Under the pieces are notes generated by a model. The model was not told where the DNA came from. It saw only the letters and a list, made by a program, of their open reading frames with translations, and did no database searches. From Adiantum capillus-veneris (lineage: Eukaryota > Streptophyta > Polypodiopsida > Polypodiales > Pteridaceae), in NCBI GenBank assembly GCA_014529385.2, contig CM043942.1, positions 35,509,469-35,573,468 on the forward strand: DNA of 64,000 nucleotides, in the 5' to 3' direction. The position numbers were made by a program, and so were the translations under genes. Below are positions 45,813 to 57,109 of the stretch, one piece after another; within the stretch, counting starts at the first letter, position 1, and each line of letters opens with the position of its first letter.

Positions 45813-46189
45813 CATTAGGAGAAATATGAACCTTGCATGGGCCTTGTAAGGAATCCTAATTTTTAGGGATTAAGGCTAATGGTGTGTAGGGTTAAGGGGA
45901 CAAGGGCATTCAAGAAGCTAGTTTTGAGTAGGCTTTTCTAGCCTTTTTTTTAGACACATGTAGGATGTGGACCTAAGAGGTCACCTTCTCTCTCTAGCTT
46001 TTTGAAAGTGAAGGGAGTAAAGAGGTGTGGCCACATCATCAAAAACATGGATCACTAAGAGCCAAAATTTGACTTTTTTTAAAAAAGTTATTTTTACTTA
46101 TTTTTGACTTAAAACTCCCCCCCAACATATATCCATATCAAAAAAGTATTTTTTGACATTTTTTAAAACTTACAAGCACTAAAAGTCCA

Positions 46190-46450
46190 ATTTTTCAAAA
46201 AAAAACCTTTCTTCTCTCTTCCTCCTCCCTCCTTTCTCCCTCTCCTCTCCCTCCCTGCCCCTTCTCTCCTCCTCCTCCCCTCTCTCCCTCTCTCCCACTG
46301 TCCCCTTCTCTCCTCCCATGTTCCTCCTTCTCCCTCCCTGCCCCCTTCTCTCCTCCTTCTCCACTCTCTCTCTCTCTCCCCCACTACCCCCTTGTCTTCT
46401 CCCATGTTCCTCTCTCTCCCTCCCCCCTCTCTCTTTTCATCCTTTGCTTC
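46190..46450. repeat. Polypyrimidine low-complexity tract
   Basis: About 250 bp of CCTCC, CTCTCC and TTCTCC words on the plus strand. Overlapping minus frames are Arg/Glu/Gly repeats and not genes. Confidence 0.85.
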
Positions 46451-48180
46451 CTCATGCAACAACTACCATGGTGCTCAAGGACATCACAAATCGTATGCAT
46501 ACATATTTGCTTGTTCACAACGTTTGCATCGAAGGCCGCACGTGAGGGTGAGCAGAGGTCATCCCAGGAACGTCGTAGCATCGGTGAGATGAATGTTAAC
46601 GATTCTTCAATATCTTGCCAATACCATCACATATTTGAATAAAACACCCCTTTATGCAAGGTAACAATATACTTCTTGCTTTTGATTGTGTTCTTCTTAT
46701 CATAAACTTTGAAGTCTAAGGTGTTGCCTCTACTTGTTTTGTAGTGCTTGGCACAAAGGTTGCTTTTATGCACAAATAGTGAAAGGCTGCAGGTTAGAGA
46801 GGCCAAGTGTCACCACTTTTCCTCTAAAACAGTCTTCTTTGTTACATCTTGCGGGTAGGTGCTTCAAATCCATGCTTATTAGGGGTGGTAGTCTCATCCT
46901 AATGTATATTTTTATATTGTTTATTCCCAGCTAGATAGAAATACTTGCAAATTTGTACAACATATACTTAACAAGTGTCTTCATTATATAGCTTGCAAAT
47001 GTTGAATTCATACATGTTTTTGTTACAAGGTGACCTCTTGCTATGCTGGTTGAGTGGCGTTGTTTGCAAGAACGGCTCAAGGAACTGGCATAACATGAAG
47101 CTATTACGGTGGCACAAAGCTCTCCTCAGCGGCAATGTGGCTCCCACTACACCAAAAATCATTATGCTGACATGAAGAGATCCCTAGTAGGACAATGCAA
47201 AAACTTTTCATCAGCAGCAACACACTCTTTTCTAACATGAGGGCACTCCTACCAAAGATATTTTTATGTGATAGGTCACCCCAGGAGCATACCATGTCAT
47301 GGAATGGATGTAAGAACTATGACCACACTACTCCTTGTAAAGTGTTCACAGATGTATGTTTATCAAAGTTAATGAGAAGAAATTTGGACTTTTTTGTTTG
47401 TTGATGTGTAAGAGCACTCTAGGTCTACCATATTTTAGATTGTTTGATAAGTTAAATAAAATTTGTAGTCATTTAAAGTGTAAGTTTGTTTTTGTTTGGT
47501 AAGATTGTACATGAGAAGACATAATAAAGTATAAGAGATCTTGACGGAATAAGCCTCGATTAGATTCCTACCATGCACTTGTGACACCAGACCTCTCCTT
47601 GAACCTTTTGATTTCTATCATTGTGGGAAGTCTAAGGGTGGTCTATTTTCAAATTTTTAGCAATAACTTTTTTTTAAAGGAAATTTTGGTTATTTTAAAG
47701 TTTGTACACAGTCTAGGAGTTCATTCTGATTGTTTTCCTTCAGTTTCAATTTTTGATCGAGGGCACTCCTTGGAAGCCACTTTTGAAGGTGTTAGGGTGA
47801 GATTTTGAGAAAGTTTTGTATGTAGGAAATGCAGTCCTTAACACAATAAAAAACATTGGTTCTCTGAGTATTTTCAGATTCCATGGTTTTAATGCCCGTT
47901 CGAGCCCGTAGATTAAGGAAAAAGTAAGAAATGTCTGTTTTACATCATTTTTTAAGAAATTGCCAACTTGCACGTTGATTTTTGGAAAATCCGAGTAGGA
48001 TATGATTTTTTTGCATCACACAATAGTCGAAGAGCGCGACGAGATGAACAAATTTATGTGAGACAAGCCCAGACAGATTCAGAGCCAATTGAACACTAGA
48101 AGCTCTTGAAAACAGCCTAAAAGTCCAACACTTATTTTAAAAAAATTTTAAAAAAACTTACCACTTGAATTATGACCATG
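46451..48180. other. No gene recognised inside the nested insertion
   Basis: No known domain. Possibly captured sequence, but no source gene is recognisable. Confidence 0.45.
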
Positions 48181-48461
48181 CATAAAAATAAAGCCTGTAC
48201 TTGTCATTTTAGGGCCCAGGGGCCACAAGGGCGCGCAAATCAGCCATCCAAAATTTTTGGATGGCTGATTTGCACGCCTTTGTGGCCCCTCATGTTGAGG
48301 GTCCCTGGGGCCCTAAAATGACAAGCACAGGCTTTTTTTGATGCATAGCCATGAGATAGAATTGGGCAAATTGATGTATTCATAGCAAAAAACCCCCCCC
48401 CCCCCCCCCCCCACAATGGCAAATAGCTAAACATTGTATCATGCCATGCATAAAAATAAAT

Positions 48462-48636
48462 CTTGTACTTGTCATTTTAGGGCCCCATGGACCCTCAACA
48501 TGAGGGGCCACAAGGGCGCGCAAATCAGCCATCCAAAAATTCCATCCAAAATTTTTGGATGGCTGATTTGCGCGCCCTTGTGGCCCCTCATGTTGAGGGT
48601 CCCTGGGGCCCTAAAATGACAAGTACAGGCTTTTTT
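48462..48636. repeat. Foldback unit 2
   Basis: Arms of about 74 bp, TGTACTTGTCATTTTAGGGC outermost, with a single mismatch (CATGG against CAGGG) and a short duplication (TCCATCCAAAA) at the centre. Confidence 0.93.
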
Positions 48637-48751
48637 TTATGCATAGCCATGAGATAGAATTGGGCAAATTGATGTATTCATAGCAAATCCCCCCCCCCCC
48701 CCCCAATGGCAAATAGCTAAACATTGTATCATGCCATGCATAAAAATAAAT

Positions 48752-48904
48752 CTTGTACTTGTCATTTTAGGGCCCAAGGGACCCTCAACATGAGGGGCCA
48801 CAAGGGCACGCAAATCAGCCATCCAAAATTTTTGGATGGCTTATTTGCGCGCCCTTGTGGCCCCTCATGTTGAGGGTCCCTGGGGCCCTAAAATGACAAG
48901 TACA
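48752..48904. repeat. Foldback unit 3
   Basis: Arms of about 76 bp with about three mismatches, centred at 48829. Confidence 0.93.
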
Positions 48905-48969
48905 TGATTTTTTTGATGCATAGCATGAGATAGAATTGGGAAAATTGATGAAATTGATATATAGCAATC

Positions 48970-49012
<43 letters not shown>

Positions 49013-49286
49013 ACAATGGCAAATAGCTAAACATTGTATCATGCCATACATAAAAAATAAATCTTGTACTTGTCATTTTAGGGCCCCAGGGACCCTCAAC
49101 ATGAGGGGCCACAAGGACGCACAAATCAGCCATCCAAAATTTGGCCACAAGGGCGCGCAAATCAGCCATCCAAAAATTTTGATGCATAGCCATGAGATAG
49201 AGTTGGGCAAATTGATGTATTCATAGCAAACGCCCCCCCCCCCCCCCCCCCCCACAATGGCAAATAGCTAAACATTGTATCATGCC

Positions 49287-49471
49287 ATGCATTAAAAAAA
49301 GCTTGTACTTGTCATTTTAGGGGCCCAGGGACCCTCAACAAGAGGGGCCACAAGGGCGCGCAAACTGGCCATCCAAAATTTTTGGATGGCCAGTTTGCGC
49401 GCCCTTGTGGCCCCTCTTGTTGAGGGTCCCTGGGCCCCTAAAATGACAAGTACAAGCTTTTTTTAATGCAT
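49287..49471. repeat. Foldback unit 5: perfect 185-bp inverted repeat
   Basis: Pairing checked base by base: 92-bp arms with no mismatch around a single central base at 49379. The outer ends read ATGCATTAAAAAAAGCTTG. At several places it differs from units 2 and 3 (CAACAAGAGG for CAACATGAGG, CAAACTGGCC for CAAATCAGCC), and each difference occurs on both arms. Confidence 0.97.
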
Positions 49472-49739
49472 GTCCATGAGATAGAACTGGGCAGTTTAAT
49501 GTGTTCATAGCAACCCCTCCCCCCCCCAAATGGCAGATACCTAAACCTTGTATCATGCTTATCAACCATTTTTTACTTCCTTGTGTCCATCCCCTGTTCT
49601 TGGAAATATCTTGGTCCCTATTTGTGCCTGGATGGGCATTCTACGCGCCGTTGTGGTCCCTCTTGTTGAGGGTCTCTGGGGCTTCAAAATGACAAATAGG
49701 CGCTTTGTTTTAATGTATGGCCATGAGATAGGTTGTAGT

Positions 49740-51619
49740 GTTTGATGTCCGGAGTATTCACTATGTCAAATTTTCCTATATCATGTCCGTTCACCACAAT
49801 GGATTGAAAGTAGCCCTTATAGGCCTTACCTACACATGTTTCTGTAACTTTACAAGAATATAAATTCCCTTCTGTTGAACACATGTGCTATGTTACATAT
49901 ACTTTAGTGAACTCGCAAGGTCAAAGGCCTCACAAATTTTGTGCACTCAGAACATTTAGCACTAGAAATCAACCAAACAAGGAGCCAATTTTTACTTCCT
50001 TGTGTTCACCTCGTGTTCTTGGAAATATTTTGGTTAAGCCATTTCTTTGGTATTTAAAACCACATGTGACCCCTATTGTTATAGTATCCGACCAAAGGTT
50101 TCTTGATTAGCAGTTATATAGGTTCGAGTGATACATATCTTCTATGTTAACAATGCATGTATCTATAATTTATGTTTACACTTTCTCTATCCAAATGAGC
50201 TACATAGTAAAAATCAAATCTGCAATTCAACAATTAAGTTCACAAGGTGATAGCTATTGGTATGATCTTTAACAATACCAAATAAATAGCTACCAATAGC
50301 GAATGAATAGGGATATTTAAGAAGGTTTGATACCAAAAACTTGTCAACACTACTCAAAAAGGTGGAAACTCAAAGGCTTTATAATATATACGATGAAACA
50401 AGAATCAATAATAATTCACCCCTATATATCTACACCTCCATCTCCAGTTGTCATTTCTCTAAGTCAAGCTTGGCATAGGAATAGTATGGAAACAATAACA
50501 TTTTGGAAAGCAAGAATTTAGCTTTTTCAACTTTTGAAATGTTGCTATTGATATATATTCAACATCCCCAAATGAGGACATCTTGACAAAGGTTATGATC
50601 CACTTAATAAGAATAACCATTAGTGATTAAACTGAAATCAAAATATTGCATGAATTTCTTCATGGTGGAATGATTAAGACTTGAAACTTCAAACATCTTA
50701 CAGACAAATCAGAATATCCAAAAAAATCAACAATATTTCTCAAATCTGTATGAAACTCCAGTAATCTAAATAAAATACTCTCACTCAGTGCGACACCATT
50801 TAACAAAAAGAAATATTTATATTGCATTTATAGAGGAATCCAGCCTCATAAAAATAATTACAAATGGAGACAATGTTGTTGCTGTTAGGCTTCTCTTACA
50901 AGTATTTGTCTTTCTCATCTAGAGATTCATATACACGAGTATTTGTGTGTCTATGACACTAGGGAAGATAGTAGTACTATAGGGATGGCTTTTCTAAGAG
51001 CTCCTAGAGAGTACCTATTGGTTCAAGATTCTACAAAAATCCTACTATTCTTATCAAAATCTTTTAACACGGTAGTGAAAGGTTCCTCACGGAACAAAAA
51101 TAGGGTGATTTCCATCTCTACACATGGTTGCTTGCTCATGTCCTCTCAAAACAAGTTGACTCTGTAAGTAAACAACAGATTATGTGAGCACAAAGTTATA
51201 AAGTACAAAATGATATCATTCTAATAATCTAATGACAACTATACAAAGAATAAATTATAAGAAAAATCTTTGATAACTCTCCATAGATAACACAACTTAC
51301 TTACATTGTGAGACTCAATCACATGTTACAAAACTATAGATGGCGCACCAAAGCCATCAACAAAATAGCACCACCCAATGTTATGAGGTGTGAAGCCTAA
51401 ACATTGAAAGCCATAAAGAGGTTAATTCCCTCCAGCATGATAAACTTAAAGATGGAGATGATCTTAAGCTTTGAATGTAAGCTACAAGGGTAGTTTTCTC
51501 ACCATTCTATCTTTATGTTGGAGATGAATCCTTGCAATGCCCATACACTATTCACACCTCTTGTTCTTGTGGTATGCAAATCATGTGAGTTGATGCTTTT
51601 TCCACCTTCGGGAGTAGAG
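49740..51619. other. No gene recognised inside the nested insertion
   Basis: AT-rich; no known domain or repeat recognised. Confidence 0.45.
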
Positions 51620-52319
51620 GTTTCCATGTAGTGTGAGTGAATGAAAGTAGAAGGAGCAGAATCTTGTTTCATGCTGTAATGGAGGTGAGAGAAGGGAGAG
51701 GAGCTAGCTTGGTGTGGAACTATGTGGTGGGCAAGGGGAAGAGATGGGGAAGAAGCTTGCTTGGTGTTACAATGGAGATGGGAGAAAGCTAGTAGAGAGA
51801 TAATGTTGGACTATAGGGGGTGCATGTGGTTGTTGCAGCCATGGAGAGCTTGGAAAAGGGTTTGTAGAGAGAGAAAATCACTTTTAGCTATAGAATAGGT
51901 TTGGAAAGACTTTGGAGGGTGGAAAATGATGTTTTGAAATTTTTTGAAAAAAATTAATTTTTTGGAATTTTTTAGTGCACGTTTTTTACTTTTGGAGGTC
52001 AAAAATACTTTTTTGACCATGAAACAGGTTAGGGGACCTTTTAAGAAGGGAAAACTTGAAATTTGAAATTTTTTGAAATTTTGAAATTTTTAGTGTATTT
52101 TTAAATCCGGGCCAAAAAGTGGGGGAAAAAAGGTCAAAGTGGTCCCCCCCCCCCTCCCTTTCCCCTGGCCACCTCCCTTACATTCTCACTAGGTAAGAGG
52201 CCATTAAGAGGTGTAAGGCTACCTTGTCCCCCTACTTTTTTGAGGGTATAGAGTGTGTCCACCACCCTCTTCCTATTGGCTGGCCTCTAATTAACCTTAA
52301 TCCCAAAGGGCCCCTAGAG
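51620..52319. other. Right sub-terminal region of the nested insertion
   Basis: Purine-rich stretch (51660-51800), then runs of GAAATTTTTTGAAA type (51930-52100) and CCCCCCCCCC-TCCC at 52145-52160. In reverse complement this order resembles the left end (46020-46450). Confidence 0.5.
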
Positions 52320-52339
52320 GGTTCATATTTTTCCTAATG

Positions 52340-54114
52340 TATCTTGTCTAGACAATAATGCATCTTGTATCTCTCCCCAGCATGGATTACAAGTGAATGT
52401 TATGAACAGATCAGTTTTTCCTTTCTTTCGCACTATAGCCATAGAGTCCTGATATAAATGATGCATATATATTGGCCCTCCTATGAATGAAGATGGTAAG
52501 ACTATCTGTCGGCCGGTTTGCCTACCAATGACTCCCTCGACTCCATCTCTCGTTCCAACCATATCCACCAAACCTGCATATGATTCAGCCCGAAGTGTGT
52601 CTTGGTGATTTTTCACCCACAATAACCTAGACCCTTCCATTGAGCTATATGCATCCACAATATATTGTTGGAGGAGTCTACTTCCTCGTAGGAGGCACTG
52701 TATACTGTCATCCCTTACTTGAAGCGGATACGCATAATAATCTTTTTGACTTGGCCCCATAGAAATATGCCATCCATCTTCACCCCTTGGAAATAGGAGT
52801 ACATACAACAATGACATATATGCTTTCTGTGTGTTAGAGATTCTTTTTAGTCCTCTGTGTACTGAGTCGATCAAGATTTCACGATGGCCAACGGTCATTT
52901 TGTCCCCATGATCGGGCATAATAGCTGCAATCTCTCTACCACATGGTGCTACATACTGCCAACCACTCGCCCAATTTTCTTTAATCACCATAGAGATATT
53001 AGAAGCTTATGGGGTTTGCATCATTGCACAGACAGAACGAAAGGCTTGGGCATACAGATTGTAACAATGCATCATATTCTGCAGAATATGCAAGGTGCAC
53101 TCATTTAGATCTTTTACATGGCATAATCTATTTTGTAGCTCGTGCTCCGTGTCATAGAAGTAAAGTTGTGCAAAGCATGGTGCTATGTTAGCTTCTTGAT
53201 TGGGCATCAAGGGACCAATGCTATGATATGTTTGACCATGTACTCTAATGTGTAAACTCCTCTACCTCTCATAAACCTATCAACTATGTGTGCACCCAAA
53301 GATGCAAAAGCCAATACACTATTATATGCACGTATGTTTTGCAAAAGTTCTCTACTTGCTAAAGTCCTGTCATGCATGAGATGCACCAATTCATTTGCTG
53401 GAGGCAATAATGGAAGCAGCTTCACTTTACCATCTCCACAATAGTACTTTCCAACAAAAGTTTGAAATGTTTGCCCTTCACTTTTCCAGCACATTGCTTG
53501 GCACTTGTTGCAGGAACACACAAGGCCACCAAGATTGTGTAGCAAGCACTTGCCATATTGGAGAGGCAACAAAGAGGAGATAGTATTGGCTCCTTGTTCA
53601 GGATACACATAGCATATGGACAAACACCCCTTTGCAACCTTGTTAAATCTACCTTCATTATATGCAGCATATGTCATATGTACAAATGTATCTACCACCG
53701 CATCATCTTCGTTGTGATCATTCACCATTACAATTTGCTCATCACTATCACCAATTTCATTTCCCATGCATTCTAAAGTAATATGATCATTTCCATGTTC
53801 CAAAATACATTCGTGGTCCAAACTATCACGGTTAAGTTGGTGTGTAGTAGGAAGCATTGGTCGATCGCTTTGCAAAGTGTCTTGAATTTTTTGCAAAGGC
53901 TGTTGAACCCTTCTTCTTGCATTTTCTCGTTTAGCCCTACGTGTCTCATCAAACATTCGCACACGTTTTGCATGTCTAGGCGATAATATTCGTGGTCCAA
54001 ACACCATATCTGCACAAGTAAAAAGGAATCTATGCACATGTCATTCTTTAAAGTTTGAATATTTGCATAATACAATGACAATACACATGTTGACAATAAG
54101 AAAAAAACAAACAT
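52340..54114 (-). pseudogene. Helitron Rep relic, N-terminal half
   Basis: The minus-strand frame 54037 to 53207 shows the Helitron N-terminus: RHAKRVRMFDETRRAKRENA, a zinc-finger-like CSCNKCQAMCWKSEGQTF, GKVKLLPLLPPANEL, NIRAYNSVLAFASLGA and GRGVYTLEYMVKH. After frame changes follow CFAQLYFYDTEHELQNRL (53007-53210) and the Helitron-like N domain (to about 52340) with GSRLLQQYIVDAYSS, LPSSFIGGPIYMHHLYQD and DLFITFTCNPCWGEIQDAL. A likely start ATG ends at 54037, with upstream frames to 54114. At least two frameshifts and the nested insertion inactivate it. Confidence 0.9.
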
Positions 54115-54238
54115 AGCAATTTATTTACATAAATTCAGATCAATACAATGAAAGCCCACACACAATAGTTTATTGAATAAGAAATATCTCAATTACATCC
54201 AAGACGTATGCCTTAAAAGCTTCTAAGAGCAACCTAAG

Positions 54239-55022
54239 AGGTACTTGTTTTCTCAAAATTACTCTTGATTATGGCATTTAGTTTGTTTGTGGTTGCTCTT
54301 ATCTCACCTACACCTGCACTATATCTATTTGCTGCAGCATTTAGCTTATTTGTAGTACTTCTTACTTGAGGAACAATGCTATCCAATACATTCACATGAT
54401 CTTCATTTGTTTTACTATAAAGATCATCAAGAAGTTTTAGAATTTGGTCTTATGTCTTTTGTACGCGAATTATCTGTGCTTGCAGGTGGTTATGGTTTCT
54501 TGTTGTGTTGCTCTTTATCTAACTTATCTCTTCTAAGACCTTCCACAAACATCCGCCTTTGACTTCCATGGAGCCTATCAAGTCAAAAATAGTGTCCATA
54601 GAAGCATCATGCTTATCTTCAAATCTACTACAAGAAGAATGTATTTCCTTTAAGGACTTAATGATGTGTTTACTTGGAGCCATGAAGGGAAGAATTTTTC
54701 CACGACGCTTAGCAGCGTGTCTACGTGTCATTGTTACTTGATTCATAGAAGTTCCTACAATGGTAATCGCTATCTTGGTTGACTTCACTATTCAAGATGA
54801 GCTTGATGGATTTTTGTTGCAATGCTTTTCCACCTTACATGTAGTAAGCGTTGCAGGAAGCTTCTTGGCAAGTCCCTTTGCCACTCGAACGCTTTTAGGT
54901 GTTATTGCACTTTCCAACATTGGTAGCACAAGAGATGGGCTATTATCTAAGCTGGTAGTGGCTGATTGGTCATTGCCAATAACCAAAGACGTTCTATTGT
55001 TAATCTCCATTATCTGTTGCAA
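54239..55022 (-). pseudogene. Unrecognised coding block upstream of the Helitron Rep gene
   Basis: Successive minus-strand segments stay protein-like across single stops: SAITPKSVRVAKGLAKKLPA (stop at 54792), TRRHAAKRRGKILPFMAPSK and HDASMDTIFDLIGSMEV (stop at 54519), then LKLLDDLYSKTNEDHVNVLD and QVRSTTNKLNAAANRYSAG. The last part repeats a TTNKLNA heptad-like unit (RSTTNKLNAA, RATTNKLNAI) and looks helical or coiled-coil. Stops are TGA, TAG and TAA, each one C-to-T change from a sense codon. A further protein-like block may extend to 55500. It lies 5' of the Helitron gene on the same strand, so it may be Helitron cargo. The family is not recognised. Confidence 0.45.
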
Positions 55023-55713
55023 GATGAAAAAAATTACAAGTTGGTTATTAGGATCTTGGAGCTCAAATTTAGGAATTCTGGGAAAAATTCACTAAAATGG
55101 GACAATTCTTCTTGTCTCTAGCTTTTAAAGAGAGGGGAACTCGGTCCAAGATGCAAACTTTTTTGTCTCCAAATCTTGAATGAAATGTAGTGTTTGGATG
55201 ATGCACTCGCAAGTGTTATTTGTGGACACCACTTTATATGCAAACATGCAACATCTGTCAGACATATAGTACATTGAAGCTCAAAGGCTTGGTTCCACTT
55301 CATGCTTCTAGAAAGATCCTTCTTTGGCATCTTGGAGGTATCTTGGCAGTGCATTTGTCACGAGCGGCTTGTTGCAAGAGGAGCAGCCTTGCCTGCCAAC
55401 GTCTCTGTTGGTACAGGCATCGCCTTTGCGGCAATCCCCTGTGGGTTGACCAATTTTGATATCTGTCATTGTTGGAACTTCTTTGACTACGGCTACACAT
55501 GATTTCTTGATGAATATTCTCCCGAACTTGAGGCAGCTTAAGTTAATCCACTTTGTGTCAGCAAAAAGATCAAGAAGGAACGTGTTTTCATGAGGCTAGC
55601 ATCAAAAGAAGCAAACAAATCTTCACTTTTTTGGCCATGCTTCTCCCAAAACAAAGATTGTAATAAACATTGTCTTGAGGGTGAAAATATAGGCTATAGA
55701 TCCATGCAAATGC

Positions 55714-56091
55714 ATGAGTTTCAAGCTTTTGGCTATTCTACTTGTCTCAAACATGGAGGCTAGTGTGTTGGGTTGTGGGTTGATGCACCTTGCCAATGCT
55801 CAAACCTCAAACTTGAGGGTAAGGCAAAAGGCTCTAAAGTCTAGCGGAGAATCACTTGTGTCAAACATGGAGGTTAGTGTTCTCTATTGTGGGTTGAGGC
55901 TCCTTGACAATGCTCAAGCCTCAAACTTGAGGGTGATGCACAAGGCTCTAAAGTTTAGACGAGAACTACTTGTGCGAACCATGAAAGATAGAGAGTTGGG
56001 CCATGGTTTGAGTTTCTTTCCCAATGCTCAAGCCTCAAACTTGAGGGAGAGGCACAAGGCTCTAAAATGCAGAGGAGCACCACTTCGCTAA
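55714..56091 (+). CDS. Hypothetical ORF of three 38-residue tandem repeats
   Basis: A 125-codon open frame with ATG start and TAA stop is built of three tandem 114-bp units (from codon 10). Each encodes LVSNME-SVL-CGL, then NAQASNLRV and HKALK, with clear divergence between copies (third copy LVRTMKDRELGHGLSFFPNA). The frame is open through all three and the unit is a multiple of three. I recognise no domain, signal peptide or membrane segment. It may be an accidental frame through a minisatellite; the divergence without stops is the only argument for coding. Confidence 0.3.
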   Translation: MSFKLLAILLVSNMEASVLGCGLMHLANAQTSNLRVRQKALKSSGESLVSNMEVSVLYCGLRLLDNAQASNLRVMHKALKFRRELLVRTMKDRELGHGLSFFPNAQASNLRERHKALKCRGAPLR

Positions 56092-56268
56092 TGTGACTCA
56101 TCAAAATTTAAAAACATCGTGGTGGTGCCATCGTGCTCCAAACATATACCTAGAATGACAAAACTCAAATTTTGAAATGAATAATGACAAAATTGAAAGA
56201 GAAGGTTGGTCGAGCTGCCTTCAAGGCTCAAACTGCACTTTAATTTGAACTTGGAGTGGCTTCAAGCT

Positions 56269-56336
<68 letters not shown>

Positions 56337-56863
56337 ACTTAAAGATAGACAGGGAGATAATAGAAGACATATGAGAGCAAGAAAAAATGTGCATTGATTC
56401 TATATACCCAAAAGAGTTAAGAAAGTGTATAAACCCAATACAAATTTTAAAATAATTCACATATACACATTCAGGGAGGGACAAAGATAAAGAGAGAGCG
56501 GGGGGGGGATGGATACAGCTATATGAAGCATTTTACTTTGTTTTTTTGTATGTCAACATACACTTGCAAGTACCATTGAAAATCATGACTGCTCTCTATC
56601 TAGGCAAAAAGTGCTATACTATTCCTCCTTGAAACAGTAATTTAAAGGCATTGCTAACCTTTTATGCTAACAATGCCCCAAAGCATATTTATACGCAACA
56701 TAGATATCTTCAGGCAACTCCTTTGCCTTTCGAGAAAGAAAGACCCTTGTGCTCTTCTGAGGAAGTTTCAGATATTTTGGAAAATCACGTTTTGCTATCA
56801 CTCTACGACGCTTATGGTGCAAGTGCAAGCTTTCCACTGGTCAATTGATTTTTTTCAAGGTCT
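56092..56863. other. No gene recognised; GA tract inside
   Basis: Target region of Copia-2. Apart from the GA tract at 56272-56332 and a short G9 run at 56502-56510, nothing is supported. Confidence 0.5.
56272..56332. repeat. (GA)n microsatellite, about 30 units
   Basis: Uninterrupted GA tract. Confidence 0.96.
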
Positions 56864-56868
56864 TCAAT

Positions 56869-57095
56869 TGTTACCATATACATGTGGTAGTGATGTGTGT
56901 GAACACACTAGGACCGCCGGGGCATTTTTTCCCTCTTTAGGAGGTTTTTTCCCCCGTGCATTGTATATACGCCCATCACTCTAGGGCTATCTATCTTTCC
57001 ATTGCACATTAAGTAACACACTCTCTATTGTGTGTCTTGAGCTTCCTTCGTCTTCTCTAAGCTGTGTGTGTTTCTCTGCAACCCTAATTCCAACA
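56869..57095 (+). repeat. 5' LTR of Copia-2
   Basis: TGTTACCATATACATG to CTAATTCCAACA. A TATATA-like word (TTGTATATACG) lies near 56961-56970. Confidence 0.97.
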
Positions 57096-57097
57096 AT

Positions 57098-57109
57098 TGG
57101 TATCAGAGC
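57098..57109 (+). other. Primer-binding site of Copia-2 (initiator Met tRNA)
   Basis: TGGTATCAGAGC two bases after the 5' LTR. Confidence 0.95.

Larger units (their letters stand above)
48181..49530. repeat. Tandem array of foldback units separated by poly-C tracts
   Basis: A unit of about 290 bp recurs about five times: a long inverted repeat (arms of about 60-92 bp meeting at CCATCCAAAA-TTTTTGGATGG), then ATGCATAGCCATGAGATAGA, TTGATGTATTCATAGCAAA, a C-tract and ACAATGGCAAATAGCTAAAC. Hairpin centres are near 48254, 48543, 48829 and 49379; the fourth unit (49063-49185) has lost its right arm. C-tracts: 48393-48412 (20), 48689-48704 (16), 48971-49012 (42), 49233-49253 (21) and 49514-49527 (broken by a T). 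A degraded arm follows at 49636-49705. No open frame is supported. Confidence 0.95.
45813..52339. mobile_element. 6.5-kb insertion with terminal inverted repeats, nested in the Helitron
   Basis: The left end CATTAGGAGAAATATGAACC (45813-45832) and the reverse complement of the right end (52320-52339) match at 19 of 20 positions. Similarity continues in patches (GGGATTAAGG-TAAT, then GGGGACAAGG), with indels. Reading the Helitron frame across the insert restores an expected protein order (LLSRQDT to SDHPDLVRKIF). Sub-terminal AT-rich and polypyrimidine/polypurine stretches also mirror each other. No transposase is found and no clear target duplication longer than a base or two is seen. Long imperfect TIRs would suit a non-autonomous MULE, but the class is uncertain. 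Confidence 0.65.
42896..54114 (-). mobile_element. Helitron (rolling-circle transposon), split by a nested insertion
   Basis: Minus-strand pieces at 52340-54114 and 42896-45812 together cover a plant Helitron Rep/helicase protein: N-terminal zinc finger, Helitron-like N domain, HUH nuclease, Y2 motif and PIF1 helicase. The two pieces meet in the middle of the Rep domain, where 6.5 kb with inverted ends is inserted. The 5' TC and 3' CTRR ends were not located, so the borders given are only those of the coding region. Confidence 0.88.

Noticed and set aside
46163-46581. Arg/Glu/Gly-rich frames on the minus strand
   Set aside because: Products of a polypyrimidine tract on the plus strand, with no start context or domain.
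48815-49226. Open frames rich in Gly or Pro across the longest C-tract
   Set aside because: They exist only because poly-C has no stops; the surrounding codons are the hairpin arms.
57098-57109. tRNA gene fragment
   Set aside because: It is a primer-binding site at an LTR edge, complementary only to the 3' end of a tRNA; no cloverleaf. The same holds for 24746-24758 and 15493-15510.
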